A stretch of 64,000 nucleotides of DNA from Mucilaginibacter sp. OK283 (GTDB lineage: Bacteria; Bacteroidota; Bacteroidia; Sphingobacteriales; Sphingobacteriaceae), in contig NZ_FODR01000010.1 in assembly GCF_900110415.1 (NCBI RefSeq), forward strand, positions 62,001-126,000, written 5' to 3'. Below, in pieces: positions 1 to 8,746 of the stretch; position 1 is the first letter of the stretch; each line of letters starts with the position of its first letter. A program made the position numbers and the translations under genes. The notes below the pieces were generated by a model. It did not search any database. It saw only the letters and a program-made list of their open reading frames with translations, and was not told the DNA's origin.

Positions 1-189
1 CCTGACAATTTTATGATTAGGTTGCCATCCAAGGTCTGCATTAATGGGTTGGTTGGAGTTATTATCAACTATTATTAATTCCCATGCCTGCAATGGAAGG
101 CTTTGCTTTTGTAAACCGGTTAACGTTTTAGCAAGCCTGTTTGCATCAGGGTTGTAAGTGGGGATGATAACACTTAGCATATCAGCCAT
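1..189 (-). CDS. Glycosyltransferase family 2, N-terminal part (runs off left edge)
   Basis: Only the first ~60 residues are in the window. They begin MLSVIIPTYN, the GT2 (GT-A fold) opening strand, followed by the strand and nucleotide-binding turn ELIIVDNNSNQP. Two in-frame ATGs are possible, at 189 (giving MAD-MLSV) and at 180. The first overlaps the stop of the upstream acetyltransferase gene by 8 bases, the second follows it directly. Tight coupling and shared strand show that it belongs to the leftward polysaccharide operon, which therefore continues beyond the window. The sugar transferred cannot be told. Confidence 0.8.
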   Translation of the reverse strand, partial: MADMLSVIIPTYNPDANRLAKTLTGLQKQSLPLQAWELIIVDNNSNQPINADLGWQPNHKIVR

Positions 190-718
190 TTCTGTAGTTA
201 ACTACTTTTGCGGGCACACCCATTGCTATAGCATAGGGCGGCAGGTTTTTGGTAACCACCGAACCGGCGCCAACAACGCAGCCATCGCCAATGGTAACGC
301 CGCCTAAAACTTTAACCCCGGCGCCTATCCAAACGTCGCTGCCAATTTTAACCGGCAGCAAAATATCACCCTGCGAGCGGATTAGCGTGCCCTTATCGGG
401 AATGGTATGGTTAGCGCTTACAATACAGGTATGCATAGCAATCAATGTATTTTCGCCTATGTCGACCCCGCCATGGCCGTAGATACACACGTATTCGCCT
501 AAAAAAGTGTTTTTTTGTATGTTGACGGTTCCTCCATAAGCCTTGATAATTACGCCCCGCGAAAGTTCGCATTGAGGCGCGATTGTAATTTCACCCTTTT
601 TGCCGTTCAAAAAACCCCGTGACAAAAAGGTATTTGGTTTTATGATAACAGGTTGATGAATAGTTATGCCTAATAACCTAAAAAACGTGGCATACAGGCT
701 ACTTATTAGTTTTGACAT
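182..718 (-). CDS. Left-handed beta-helix (hexapeptide repeat) O-acetyltransferase
   Basis: This 178-residue protein carries hexapeptide-repeat turns across its C-terminal two thirds (IGSDVWIGAGVKVLGGVTIG, IGDGCVVGAGSVVTKNLPP). It ends with the usual GVPAKVV segment of the WbbJ/maltose-acetyltransferase-like sugar O-acetyltransferases. The helix contains a catalytic-type histidine in SANHTIPD. Such enzymes use acetyl-CoA to acetylate a glycan or nucleotide sugar. It overlaps the preceding GT61 gene by 13 bases and the next GT2 by about 8, so it is translated within the polysaccharide operon. The likely role is to decorate the exported glycan; the acceptor is unknown. Confidence 0.85.
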   Translation of the reverse strand: MSKLISSLYATFFRLLGITIHQPVIIKPNTFLSRGFLNGKKGEITIAPQCELSRGVIIKAYGGTVNIQKNTFLGEYVCIYGHGGVDIGENTLIAMHTCIVSANHTIPDKGTLIRSQGDILLPVKIGSDVWIGAGVKVLGGVTIGDGCVVGAGSVVTKNLPPYAIAMGVPAKVVNYRNG

Positions 719-1857
719 ACAAAATCATTCAATAATGTTTTCAAAAAGGCAAGGCCCTTCTTACTGTCGTGTTCATCTTCAAAATTGAGCCAGGCTACAT
801 GATGTTTCAGTTGGCATACTGACGATAGCCTGTAAAAACAAGGTTTAAAAAGCATCCCATCGGGGAATAACTCCAAAATATGTGTACCCTTGTTACATAG
901 ATAAATGTTACTTAAACCTGCGCCATGGGGCGCAATAATGTGTGTGGCCGACTGCATCTTTTCGATAGTTTCGATAGCGCTCAGTCCCGAAAGGTCGATG
1001 GTTTCAATCGATGGGAAATGCTCCAGCAATGGGCGTTCCCAAACAATATCCCGTGAAGCGGCCCCTTTACGGCTGATCCAAATTATTTTGCATGGAGCGG
1101 GTTGTTCTGTTGGAGTGATATTGAACAGGGCCTTTAAGGCGTCAATGCTCCATGGGTTTATCTGCTGATCGTTAACCAATCTGCCGGTAAATAACAGCTG
1201 CTCACATTCGTAATGTGCGGTGTTAGTGGCCCAGATTATTTTTGAGGTATCGACGTTTGCCCTTTGAAGCCACTTTAATTTCCAGTCGGTTGCCGGTCCA
1301 TTAAACAATATATGGTCAACATGCCTCATTAGTGGCATGGCAAAATGGATTTTAACTATCGATTCAAATAAAAAATGATAAAAACCACCGTCGGCACCAT
1401 TTGTCAGGCAGGAGAGTGTGGTGCCATCCAGGTACGTTTTTTGCGGGAAATGGACAACATTGGTTAAAGCAGAATCGCTTAAATCAACCGTCCATTCCTT
1501 GGCAGATTCATCAATAAAGCATCTCCGCTGGCTATCGTATACCAATCCGATAGCGCACCAAACTGTACCCTCTGATACACTATATAAGTACCTGTGGGGC
1601 TCTTTAAACACACCATTGGTTTTAAACCTTGGCTTTTTCCCAACTGTTTGCCTCGGGACGGTTTGGTTGTAAGTTATAAGCGGTAAATCGTAAGCTATTG
1701 GTTGGCCCGCTTCGTGCAGTAAAATGCCGGTAAGCGATTCGGGACGGTCAATGGCTTCGCCGGTTTTGGGGCGGTACAGGTCTGTAAAACTTTTAATTTG
1801 ATATGGGTTGCCGGTGAAGCATCTGATCCATATTTTTTTTAAAAGTTTCGAGATCAT
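706..1857 (-). CDS. Glycosyltransferase family 61 protein
   Basis: The 383-residue protein matches the GT61 (DUF563) family by its C-terminal core: ISRKGAASRDIVWE, then TIEKMQSATHIIAPHGAGLS and the LELFPDG stretch. In GT61 the HGAGL motif lies in the nucleotide-sugar-binding half. GT61 enzymes include xylosyl- and GlcNAc-transferases in eukaryotes; bacterial members occur in capsule and LPS clusters. It lies 36 bases downstream of the acyltransferase gene and overlaps the acetyltransferase gene by 13. Family assignment is fairly firm; donor and acceptor are unknown. Confidence 0.8.
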   Translation of the reverse strand: MISKLLKKIWIRCFTGNPYQIKSFTDLYRPKTGEAIDRPESLTGILLHEAGQPIAYDLPLITYNQTVPRQTVGKKPRFKTNGVFKEPHRYLYSVSEGTVWCAIGLVYDSQRRCFIDESAKEWTVDLSDSALTNVVHFPQKTYLDGTTLSCLTNGADGGFYHFLFESIVKIHFAMPLMRHVDHILFNGPATDWKLKWLQRANVDTSKIIWATNTAHYECEQLLFTGRLVNDQQINPWSIDALKALFNITPTEQPAPCKIIWISRKGAASRDIVWERPLLEHFPSIETIDLSGLSAIETIEKMQSATHIIAPHGAGLSNIYLCNKGTHILELFPDGMLFKPCFYRLSSVCQLKHHVAWLNFEDEHDSKKGLAFLKTLLNDFVCQN

Positions 1858-1893
1858 TTTATAAGCTGGCTTTTTTTAATTGTATCATCAAAG

Positions 1894-3108
1894 TTAACCT
1901 TTACCAATGAGCTGTTTTTTTATCCTGGGTTGAATAACGAGTTCGGCAATTGTTGACAGGGCACCGGCGATTAACACCGATGCCGATAGGCCAACTATTA
2001 ATAAAGTAACGCCCGAAAGATATTTTGTAAGGCAGCTATTTAAAAAATAAAGCACCGGGAAATGGAAAACATACAGGGCATATGAGATGCGCCCTAATTT
2101 ACTTAACCGCCCTAAAAAGTCAATTTTGAAATTGATGGGCAGTGTGATAATTGCAAGGGCAAAATAAAATATGCCATAAATCCAATTAATCTGCGAAAAT
2201 AAAGGGTGTTTGAAGTAAAGTAATAACAATAAGTGGAATACCGGAATGGAGTAGGCCAAAAGCTTTATGCAATTCATATATTTTACTGACCTGTTGGTTA
2301 GTTCCATAATTATAATGAAGCAGACAGGCAAATAAACCAAATCCCCAAAAGAAACTTTAAAAGCAAAGTCAAGTTTTAAATGTACAAAGTGAGGGATAAG
2401 ATTGCGGGTATCAAAACTATGGATCGCCAGGAGAAGAGCGAAATAGCTGATCAATGAATGCCACCTTTTTTTGGTTGCGACTATAACTGTAGTTTTAGTT
2501 TGGGCTATATAAAGGCCAAGCATCCAAAAGATTGCGCCAACTAACAGTGATTTTAAAATTGTAGCATCCCGATTGCTCAATACAAATGCAACTGATAAAA
2601 CACTAATGGCTAAGCACCAATGCACGTTGTATCTGCCAGCCTTCCATAAAGCTAAAAAAAGTATATAAAACGTTACCTCATAGCTAAGAGACCATAAAGC
2701 ACTATTTGACGAAATGGTGCTTACAAAAAACTCCTGCATAAAAAAAAGATGCCCTAACAGTTGCCGTACCGAAAAAGCTCCGCCTTTATAAACCAGGAAC
2801 GAAATGATGATTGCTAAAATATATATAGGGTATAAACGGACGGCCCTTTTTTTTAGATAAGCAATAACATTTATTTTATTAAAGGGCGTATAGATATGAT
2901 TTAATCCGATTACGTAACCCGAAAGCACGAAAAATATGAGCACCGCTTCATGCGCAAACTCAAGGTGCACAAAAAAATCATAATGCGGAATTTGGAATGA
3001 ATGAAAAAAATCGAAGGTCAGGAAGTGGGATATGGCGACAACCAACGCGCATAATCCTCTCAATCCCTCCAATTTATGGTCATAACCCGATTGTTGTTGT
3101 TTAGTCAT
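1894..3108 (-). CDS. Acyltransferase 3 family (OafA/YrhL-like) membrane protein
   Basis: About 404 residues with roughly ten hydrophobic segments. The N-terminal signature LEGLRGLCALVVAISHF holds the Arg and His expected of the acyltransferase-3 family, and YVIGLNHIYTPF follows. These inner-membrane enzymes move acetyl or other acyl groups from the cytoplasm to glycans at the periplasmic face. I place the start at MTKQQQ (3108), giving an 8-base ATGACTAA overlap with the preceding gene. An in-frame ATG at 3129 would create a 29-base overlap and is less likely. Together with the hexapeptide acetyltransferase, this gives the locus two acylation steps. Confidence 0.85.
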   Translation of the reverse strand: MTKQQQSGYDHKLEGLRGLCALVVAISHFLTFDFFHSFQIPHYDFFVHLEFAHEAVLIFFVLSGYVIGLNHIYTPFNKINVIAYLKKRAVRLYPIYILAIIISFLVYKGGAFSVRQLLGHLFFMQEFFVSTISSNSALWSLSYEVTFYILFLALWKAGRYNVHWCLAISVLSVAFVLSNRDATILKSLLVGAIFWMLGLYIAQTKTTVIVATKKRWHSLISYFALLLAIHSFDTRNLIPHFVHLKLDFAFKVSFGDLVYLPVCFIIIMELTNRSVKYMNCIKLLAYSIPVFHLLLLLYFKHPLFSQINWIYGIFYFALAIITLPINFKIDFLGRLSKLGRISYALYVFHFPVLYFLNSCLTKYLSGVTLLIVGLSASVLIAGALSTIAELVIQPRIKKQLIGKG

Positions 3109-4024
3109 CGGCACTGTTTTTAAATGCAATTTTGAGTTGAGTCATCCGCAGGTTGATCCTTAACCATGCTGGCAATATAGTGTTTATCACACCCCAAACC
3201 GGGCTTTTGCTATCCGGAACCTTTAATCCGCATAGCTCACTTAGCCTTAAGGCAGATTTGGCATCGGGATATCGGCGCGAAAGAATAAGTTTACTGGCCG
3301 TCAGTTGAGCTTGTTTTCCTATCGTGCGCAGAACGTTTTTATCAGTATAATGTTTCTGGTATGTTTTTAAAAGCGTCAGCCTGGTTAGCCAGCCAGATGT
3401 TTGATCTGCGCTTGCAGAGTTTGAATATCGGATAGAAATAGAAAGTACCTCCTCAATAACATAAAACCTTGCGCCTGCGCCAGCCAGCCTGACATGAAGA
3501 TCGGCATCTTCCCAAATACGTAAGCTGGTATCAAAGCCGCCTGCCACTGAAAATTTTTCTTTTCGGTACAAACCATTAATGCCGCCGATAGGATGGCCGA
3601 TGGTATATGAAACAGGGGACTGATTTATTTGCTCGTTCGAGTATTTCCAGCTAAGCAAAATATTTTTTTGATCGGTGCTGTACCAGTCAACATTACAGAG
3701 TATAACATCGTAATTGCCGGTTTGCGCAACGGCCACAGTCTTTACCAGGTAATCGGGATCTAAAAAATCATCAATATCGTGAAAATGAAACCAATCGCCT
3801 TTTGCCGCCGATGCAAGTGTATTCCGTGCAAAACCGGGCCCCCGGTTGGTTTCTCCCTTTATTACCGTGCAGCCCCTTGCCTGCAGTATCGAAACCGTAT
3901 TATCAGTGCTTGCATCGTCATAAAACAACACCTCGTCGAATGCTTTGTTTAAATTACTGATGTTGGCTAAAAAGCCGTCAATGAATTTTTCTGAATTATA
4001 ACATGGAACTAATAAGCTATACAC
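3101..4024 (-). CDS. Glycosyltransferase family 2
   Basis: A 307-residue GT2 protein. It opens MYSLLVPCYNSEKFIDGFL and has the first acidic pair in LFYDDASTDNT. The metal-binding DxD-like motif is FHDIDDFLDPDYL, and an ED motif lies in FDTSLRIWEDADLHVRLA. The C-terminal 80 residues are poorly conserved, as is usual. It sits 3 bases after the upstream GT4 gene and overlaps the acyltransferase gene by 8. It is cytoplasmic and should add one sugar to the lipid-linked chain; the linkage is unknown. Confidence 0.88.
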   Translation of the reverse strand: MYSLLVPCYNSEKFIDGFLANISNLNKAFDEVLFYDDASTDNTVSILQARGCTVIKGETNRGPGFARNTLASAAKGDWFHFHDIDDFLDPDYLVKTVAVAQTGNYDVILCNVDWYSTDQKNILLSWKYSNEQINQSPVSYTIGHPIGGINGLYRKEKFSVAGGFDTSLRIWEDADLHVRLAGAGARFYVIEEVLSISIRYSNSASADQTSGWLTRLTLLKTYQKHYTDKNVLRTIGKQAQLTASKLILSRRYPDAKSALRLSELCGLKVPDSKSPVWGVINTILPAWLRINLRMTQLKIAFKNSADD

Positions 4025-4027
4025 TGT

Positions 4028-5248
4028 TTAATTGTGCAAAATCCGTTTTAATTTTTTGTAAGCTTTAACCAGCATTGGCGGCTCTCTTCTGTCGAGTCCT
4101 GCAAAGTAGGGGTGAGCCGGTGGCAGGTTGAGCCTGGATGGAATTGCGATTGTTTTTTTTTGCCTACCCGCTAAATCGTTAAACAACTTAATCCAGCTGG
4201 CCAGGTTTTTATCTGAAGAGAATTGGTCATTTATCAATTTTTGACAGTTTAAAGAGATCTCTTCCCATTTACCGGCATTGTGCTTTAGGTATTCAATTTT
4301 CGATAACAGGCCTTCCGGACCATTGGTAAGTAAGCCGGTAATGCCATCGTGTACCAATTCGGGGACGCCCGAATTGATGGATTTGCAAACCGGTACTACA
4401 CCGCAGCCCATCGCTTCCATTAAAGCTACAGGAATGCCTTCATAATCAGACATCAATACAAAGACGTGACTGGAAAGCAGCACCCGTTGAACATCATCTG
4501 GTAAAATGCTTCCCTTAAAAAAAACATTTTCGGGGTTGTTGTACGCGTTAATAATACTATTTACCAAAAAAGTGTCAGGACCGGAACCATAAATATAAAA
4601 GGCAACATCGGGTAACTTTTGCGCACATCTGCAAAAAGAAGTTGTTATATCATCTATCCTTTTTTGGTCCTTAACTATCCTCCCAATGTACACTACATTA
4701 AATGTTTCCCCCGGCTTTAATAAGGCCTTCTGTTTAGGTACAGGGGCGCCACATGGTATTTTATATAGCTTGATGTGCTGGTTGCGTTGTTTTACGTTTT
4801 TGTATAATGCTTCTGATACCGTTACAACTACACTGACATTGGTGTGGTTACCTTCGGCAACAAACTGGTCAATTATCGCGGCATATTCAGCATCGTCATT
4901 GTGTAGTACTGCAATAGTTGGTAAGTCGGCCTCTTTTGCCCATTTGGCGGCGTGCAGGGCTGGTACCATGTTTCCCGGTACAAATACATCAGCGTTTTCG
5001 GCCTTTAAATATTTCAGTATCCAGTTAACCTGCTTCCCGGTATAGTGCGGGGTGGGTATTATTGTACATTTTATACCTTTTGCCCTTAGCTGGGGAATTG
5101 TAGTACAATCTCCCTCGGCCGCCCAGGCTATAAAAATTACGCTTACTTCAATATTGTTTTTTAGTAAATCAGGCAGTAACCTTATTAGCCAGGTATTTAT
5201 CCCGTTAATGATGTTTTTTCCGTCGTAAGCACAAAAAACAACTTTCAC
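4028..5248 (-). CDS. Glycosyltransferase family 4
   Basis: A 406-residue GT-B protein. The N-terminal Rossmann half starts with the glycine-rich loop DGKNIINGINTWL. The C-terminal half starts at VVYIGRIVKDQKRID and contains the GT4 E-x7-E motif in SDYEGIPVALMEAMGCG. The last ~40 residues form a basic tail (KAYKKLKRIL). It lies 5 bases downstream of one GT2 gene and 3 bases upstream of another, inside the operon. It is a retaining sugar transferase using a nucleotide sugar; the specificity is unknown. Confidence 0.88.
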   Translation of the reverse strand: MKVVFCAYDGKNIINGINTWLIRLLPDLLKNNIEVSVIFIAWAAEGDCTTIPQLRAKGIKCTIIPTPHYTGKQVNWILKYLKAENADVFVPGNMVPALHAAKWAKEADLPTIAVLHNDDAEYAAIIDQFVAEGNHTNVSVVVTVSEALYKNVKQRNQHIKLYKIPCGAPVPKQKALLKPGETFNVVYIGRIVKDQKRIDDITTSFCRCAQKLPDVAFYIYGSGPDTFLVNSIINAYNNPENVFFKGSILPDDVQRVLLSSHVFVLMSDYEGIPVALMEAMGCGVVPVCKSINSGVPELVHDGITGLLTNGPEGLLSKIEYLKHNAGKWEEISLNCQKLINDQFSSDKNLASWIKLFNDLAGRQKKTIAIPSRLNLPPAHPYFAGLDRREPPMLVKAYKKLKRILHN

Positions 5249-5253
5249 TGGTT

Positions 5254-6246
5254 TTATTTAAGGCTAATTTTGTCTAAAATGTTAATGATCCTGTTGTATG
5301 CCCGGTAAAGTAACATTTTCTTATCCCAGTCATAAACCGGGCCATGGCCATCCTGGCTGCAAATAAGCTGGTGGTCTTTTTCTCGTGCCGCATCCAGGTA
5401 GGGACTCGATGTTTTGGCATCTTCATGCACATTGGCAACCGATAATGGCTGTTTAATTAACCGCCGTGTATTGCCTTTAATAATGCGAAGCCAAAGCTCA
5501 TAATCTAACGAGCATTGCAAGGCCTCATTAATTGGCTGATGGATGCGGGCAGCCCAGAAGCACGAGGGCTGTGGCAGCGCAGGGATACGGATAAAATAAT
5601 CTAATAACGGATTAACTTTTAAAAGTTCAAATCGCGCTGTGTTAACGTGAAAATTATAAGCATAGCCATATATAAAATCAACCTTGCCCGCTATAAAGCC
5701 ACGGGCTACTAACCCAAATACATCCTTCAAATAATAATCATCACTGTTTATCCAGGCCATGTAGTCGCCCGATGCCAGGCTAAAGCCTAAGTTAATGGCA
5801 TGACTTTGGCCCTTATCTTTTTCACTTTGACTGTAACTGAGCCAGGGCGAATATTTTTCGATAATATCTTTAGAATTATCTGTGCTGCCGCCATCAATTA
5901 CAAGATACTCCAGGTTAGGGTAGTTTTGTAACAATACCGAGCGGATGGTTTGCTCTAAAAACCGGCCCTGGTTATAAGAGGGCGTAACAATAGTTAACTT
6001 AGGCCATGTTGTGTTATTGTTGTAAATGACCGGGCTGCTTTCTTCTGTCCAGGGCCAGCCGGTTTTACCGGCGGGCTGGGCAGGTAGTGATTTTAATAAA
6101 CCATTTTTTGCTGATGGCACCACCGGGACAGGGTAGGCTACGCCTTTTTTTTGGAATGACGACCGGTATGCGGCAAGGTCAGGAAGCGGGAAGTTCAATT
6201 TAGTGTTCGATGATGTTTTATTATCAGGGGCTTCCATGTTTCCCAA
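5254..6246 (-). CDS. Glycosyltransferase family 2 (with N-terminal extension)
   Basis: This 330-residue GT2 has about 80 residues before the catalytic core, which starts at KLTIVTPSYNQGRFLEQTI. The first Asp motif is VIDGGSTDNS and the DxD-type motif is AWINSDDYYL. The extension (GWPWTEESSPV and neighbours) resembles that of GT2 enzymes that begin with a Trp-rich stretch. The only usable starts are ATG at 6246 or 6237, since no later Met precedes the core. It therefore overlaps the upstream DUF5672 gene by 43-52 bases, which is long for this operon. The sugar specificity is unknown. Confidence 0.85.
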   Translation of the reverse strand: MGNMEAPDNKTSSNTKLNFPLPDLAAYRSSFQKKGVAYPVPVVPSAKNGLLKSLPAQPAGKTGWPWTEESSPVIYNNNTTWPKLTIVTPSYNQGRFLEQTIRSVLLQNYPNLEYLVIDGGSTDNSKDIIEKYSPWLSYSQSEKDKGQSHAINLGFSLASGDYMAWINSDDYYLKDVFGLVARGFIAGKVDFIYGYAYNFHVNTARFELLKVNPLLDYFIRIPALPQPSCFWAARIHQPINEALQCSLDYELWLRIIKGNTRRLIKQPLSVANVHEDAKTSSPYLDAAREKDHQLICSQDGHGPVYDWDKKMLLYRAYNRIINILDKISLK

Positions 6247-6980
6247 TCATGTTTTTCGAAAGCATGGCAGCCAAAGGGCAGTTCGCCATTTAGTTTTTTT
6301 AATGATAGGAGGGGAGATTCCTCTATCGAAAACCTTAAAGCCACTCCGTCGGCCGGTAATTTAAAAAACGGGTAAAAAACGTTTCCCCAATATTTAAAGA
6401 AGCCATCTTCATTATGGGTTCCCCAGGCTTTAACTTTTCCCTTTAATATCTTAAGCAGCCAGTAACAGGCTTTGGTTTTTCGTAAAGAAAAGCCGCCGTT
6501 GCCAACATTGCTTATTTTATGGTTTGTTTTAAAAAGGTGGTTAATAAGATTTATAAACTTTGTATAACCTTTCAAAAGTTGCATTCGCCCGTCCCGGTTT
6601 TCATGTGGCATATGCGGTGCGCCAATGAAATCGTAATTTTTATTGCACCAGTAGGTTAGCTCATCTTTAAAAACATAGGCATCCAGCTGATAAATAAGGA
6701 TAAACTTATAGTCAAAAAATGATTTATAAAAGCTGGGCGATAACATTAATTGATTATACCCGGCTATGCTTTCAAAATAACAATCATCAAAAGTTAACAA
6801 GTTAAACCCGGCATCTGCGCAAATGCTTTTATAGGCATCCGGATTTAGCCTGTTTGGGCCTACAAATATGATAGGATGTTTTTTTAAGACAGATAAACAT
6901 TGTTTTAGCGAAATAACCTCATTATCAGAAAGCTGTTGTTTGTATATTGGGATAACTACCGCGGTAAGCTTATTTGCCAT
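6195..6980 (-). CDS. DUF5672 family protein, putative glycosyltransferase
   Basis: A 261-residue protein with the DUF5672 pattern: VVIPIYKQQLSDNE near the start, then ILIYQLDAYVF, FIGAPHMPH, and the hallmark VGNGGFSLRKTK followed by NEDGFFKYWG. The QLDAYVF and NEDGFF acidic motifs look like the metal and acceptor sites of a GT-A-like enzyme. DUF5672 genes are commonly seen among glycosyltransferases in surface-glycan loci, but I know of no defined reaction. It overlaps the upstream HlpA-like gene by 11 bases and the downstream GT2 by about 50. Confidence 0.8.
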   Translation of the reverse strand: MANKLTAVVIPIYKQQLSDNEVISLKQCLSVLKKHPIIFVGPNRLNPDAYKSICADAGFNLLTFDDCYFESIAGYNQLMLSPSFYKSFFDYKFILIYQLDAYVFKDELTYWCNKNYDFIGAPHMPHENRDGRMQLLKGYTKFINLINHLFKTNHKISNVGNGGFSLRKTKACYWLLKILKGKVKAWGTHNEDGFFKYWGNVFYPFFKLPADGVALRFSIEESPLLSLKKLNGELPFGCHAFEKHDWETWKPLIIKHHRTLN

Positions 6981-7902
6981 TTTTTTGAACCCAAAGTTTG
7001 CTAAACCTGCTAATAACAGATTTTAATTTATTGGTGTAATACCCTGCGTTTGAGCCTATCAATATATTGTATCGCTCATAATTATCGGCTTGTTTATTAA
7101 TGCTGATTTTTTGAGGATGGTGAATAGCCATAATTGTATGTTGTTCCATCTGGCTCTGGTGCGAGTTGCTATCAAAAGTATGTGTGGCGTGTGGGCCAAA
7201 GCCTATATTTGAAACCATATTTTTCCATGGTACGGCGCATAGACCGTTATTTTTCCAAATCCAATACATCCATTGATAATCCCAGGCATCAAGCCCGTTG
7301 ATAATCATTTTTAAACTGCCTTCCCAAAGCCGGCGTTCCCTGCTGTTGGCAAATGTGTTTTGTATCACATTGGTCCTTACAGCTTCGGTTTCATCATCCA
7401 GCTTAAAGTTGTAATTGGCCCAGGCCCGCTTCCAGGTTGCCCAACCCCAGGCATGCGGATATCGTGAAAAATAGTATGTATCGGCATTTAATGGTTTGGG
7501 CTGATAGCTGGTACCGCAAATCATCATTACGCTGGCATCATTATGATATTTTTTTAACAGATTTTCGCAAAACTCAAAAAAACTCTGATTAGGGATACAG
7601 TCATCTTCCAGTATGATGCCTTCATCCACCTGCGAAAAAAACCAGGTGATGGCTGTAGCCGGCGCGAACCCACAGCCCAGGTTTTTAGATTGATATAGTG
7701 TTTTTACCTCGCAGTCCCAATCAATTTGTGATACTATTTGCTTGCACTGATTGCCCAGTTCGATGTCGGCAGGTTTATGTTCCCGTGGCCCGTCGGCAGC
7801 AATGAACAAGTATTTTGGCTGTTGCTTTCGGATTTCAGCAAAAACCTTCTCCGTGGTGTCCGGGCGGTTAAATATCAGGAATAAAATAGGCGTACTTAAC
7901 AC
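6970..7902 (-). CDS. Nucleotide-diphospho-sugar transferase (HlpA-like glycosyltransferase)
   Basis: This 310-residue protein starts PILFLIFNRPDTTEKVF, the opening of proteins often labelled hemolytic protein HlpA-like, which have a GT-A nucleotide-diphospho-sugar transferase fold. The acidic motif is GIILEDDCIPN, and the aromatic HAWGWATWKRAW segment is typical of the group. Despite the old name, nothing suggests haemolysis; the position among glycosyltransferases fits sugar transfer. It lies 1 base downstream of the neighbouring GT2 and overlaps the DUF5672 gene. Donor and acceptor are unknown. Confidence 0.8.
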   Translation of the reverse strand: MLSTPILFLIFNRPDTTEKVFAEIRKQQPKYLFIAADGPREHKPADIELGNQCKQIVSQIDWDCEVKTLYQSKNLGCGFAPATAITWFFSQVDEGIILEDDCIPNQSFFEFCENLLKKYHNDASVMMICGTSYQPKPLNADTYYFSRYPHAWGWATWKRAWANYNFKLDDETEAVRTNVIQNTFANSRERRLWEGSLKMIINGLDAWDYQWMYWIWKNNGLCAVPWKNMVSNIGFGPHATHTFDSNSHQSQMEQHTIMAIHHPQKISINKQADNYERYNILIGSNAGYYTNKLKSVISRFSKLWVQKNGK

Positions 7903-7903
7903 G

Positions 7904-8746
7904 TTAGGTGAGGGCGGATTGGAGTTTTAATTTTGTATAAGCAATTAAACATATGGCCCGTTTCCAAATGTTTAGCGGCGAGTTGGCCGATAAGGCCGCT
8001 CTTTGTAAGTAAAGCCGGGAGTTGACAAATTCTTTGCCAAAAATCTTTTTACCAAAGTATTTCAAAAACAGTGCACCGCGGTCTTTATGAAATTCATTGT
8101 CAGGAAAATTGGTGCTTTGGCCACCAACAAAAAAGTTTGCTATAATAATGTTTACATATTCAAATGCCGTTGCGGTATAGCATCGTAAATTAAAATCATA
8201 ATCGGCATTGGTTTTATATTTTAAATTGTAAAAACCGCACTTTTCAAACACCGTCTTATTGTAAAACATGGCCTGGTGATTTATGGTAAGGTCGAGTAAT
8301 TTTTCAAGATTGTATTCGCCGTTGAAAATTACATTATCCAGGTTCCACTGATTTTGGCCCCGCATTTTTACGTTACCGTAAATAACACCGGCAGCGGTTG
8401 TTTTAGAAACATTTGCAACCAACGTAATTACCTTATCATTGTATAATGTATCGTCGCTCCCCAAAAAATATAGCCAATCGCCATTACATTTGTTTATTCC
8501 CTTATTCATGGCGTCATAAATGCCATTGTCTTTTTCGGATACAAAGTTTATATAAGGGAATGCAGATTGATATTGTTTGATAATGTTTAACGTATTATCA
8601 GTAGATAGTCCATCCATCAACCATACCTCCATATTGGCGTAGTCCTGGTTAACAATGCTGTCCAGGCAATTAGCCAAAGTTCCCGCCGCGTTGTACGTTG
8701 GGATTATGATAGAAATTTTGGGATCGTTAACAGCTTTAAGCGCCAT
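7904..8746 (-). CDS. Glycosyltransferase family 2 (WcaA/colanic-acid-type)
   Basis: A 280-residue GT2. ISIIIPTYNAAGTLANCLDS is the opening strand, WLMDGLSTDNT the first Asp site, EKDNGIYDAMNKGI a hallmark of this GT2 subgroup, and YFLGSDDTLYN the metal site. The protein at 20484-21245 has the same DKGIYDAMNKGI layout, so the two are probably paralogous subtypes. It overlaps the upstream GT2 by 11 bases and precedes the HlpA-like gene by 1. It is cytoplasmic; the sugar is unknown. Confidence 0.88.
   Translation of the reverse strand: MALKAVNDPKISIIIPTYNAAGTLANCLDSIVNQDYANMEVWLMDGLSTDNTLNIIKQYQSAFPYINFVSEKDNGIYDAMNKGINKCNGDWLYFLGSDDTLYNDKVITLVANVSKTTAAGVIYGNVKMRGQNQWNLDNVIFNGEYNLEKLLDLTINHQAMFYNKTVFEKCGFYNLKYKTNADYDFNLRCYTATAFEYVNIIIANFFVGGQSTNFPDNEFHKDRGALFLKYFGKKIFGKEFVNSRLYLQRAALSANSPLNIWKRAICLIAYTKLKLQSALT

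Noticed and set aside
7000..7900. Haemolysin function for the HlpA-like gene
   Set aside because: The sequence shows a sugar-nucleotide transferase fold, and all neighbours are glycosyltransferases; the name is historical.
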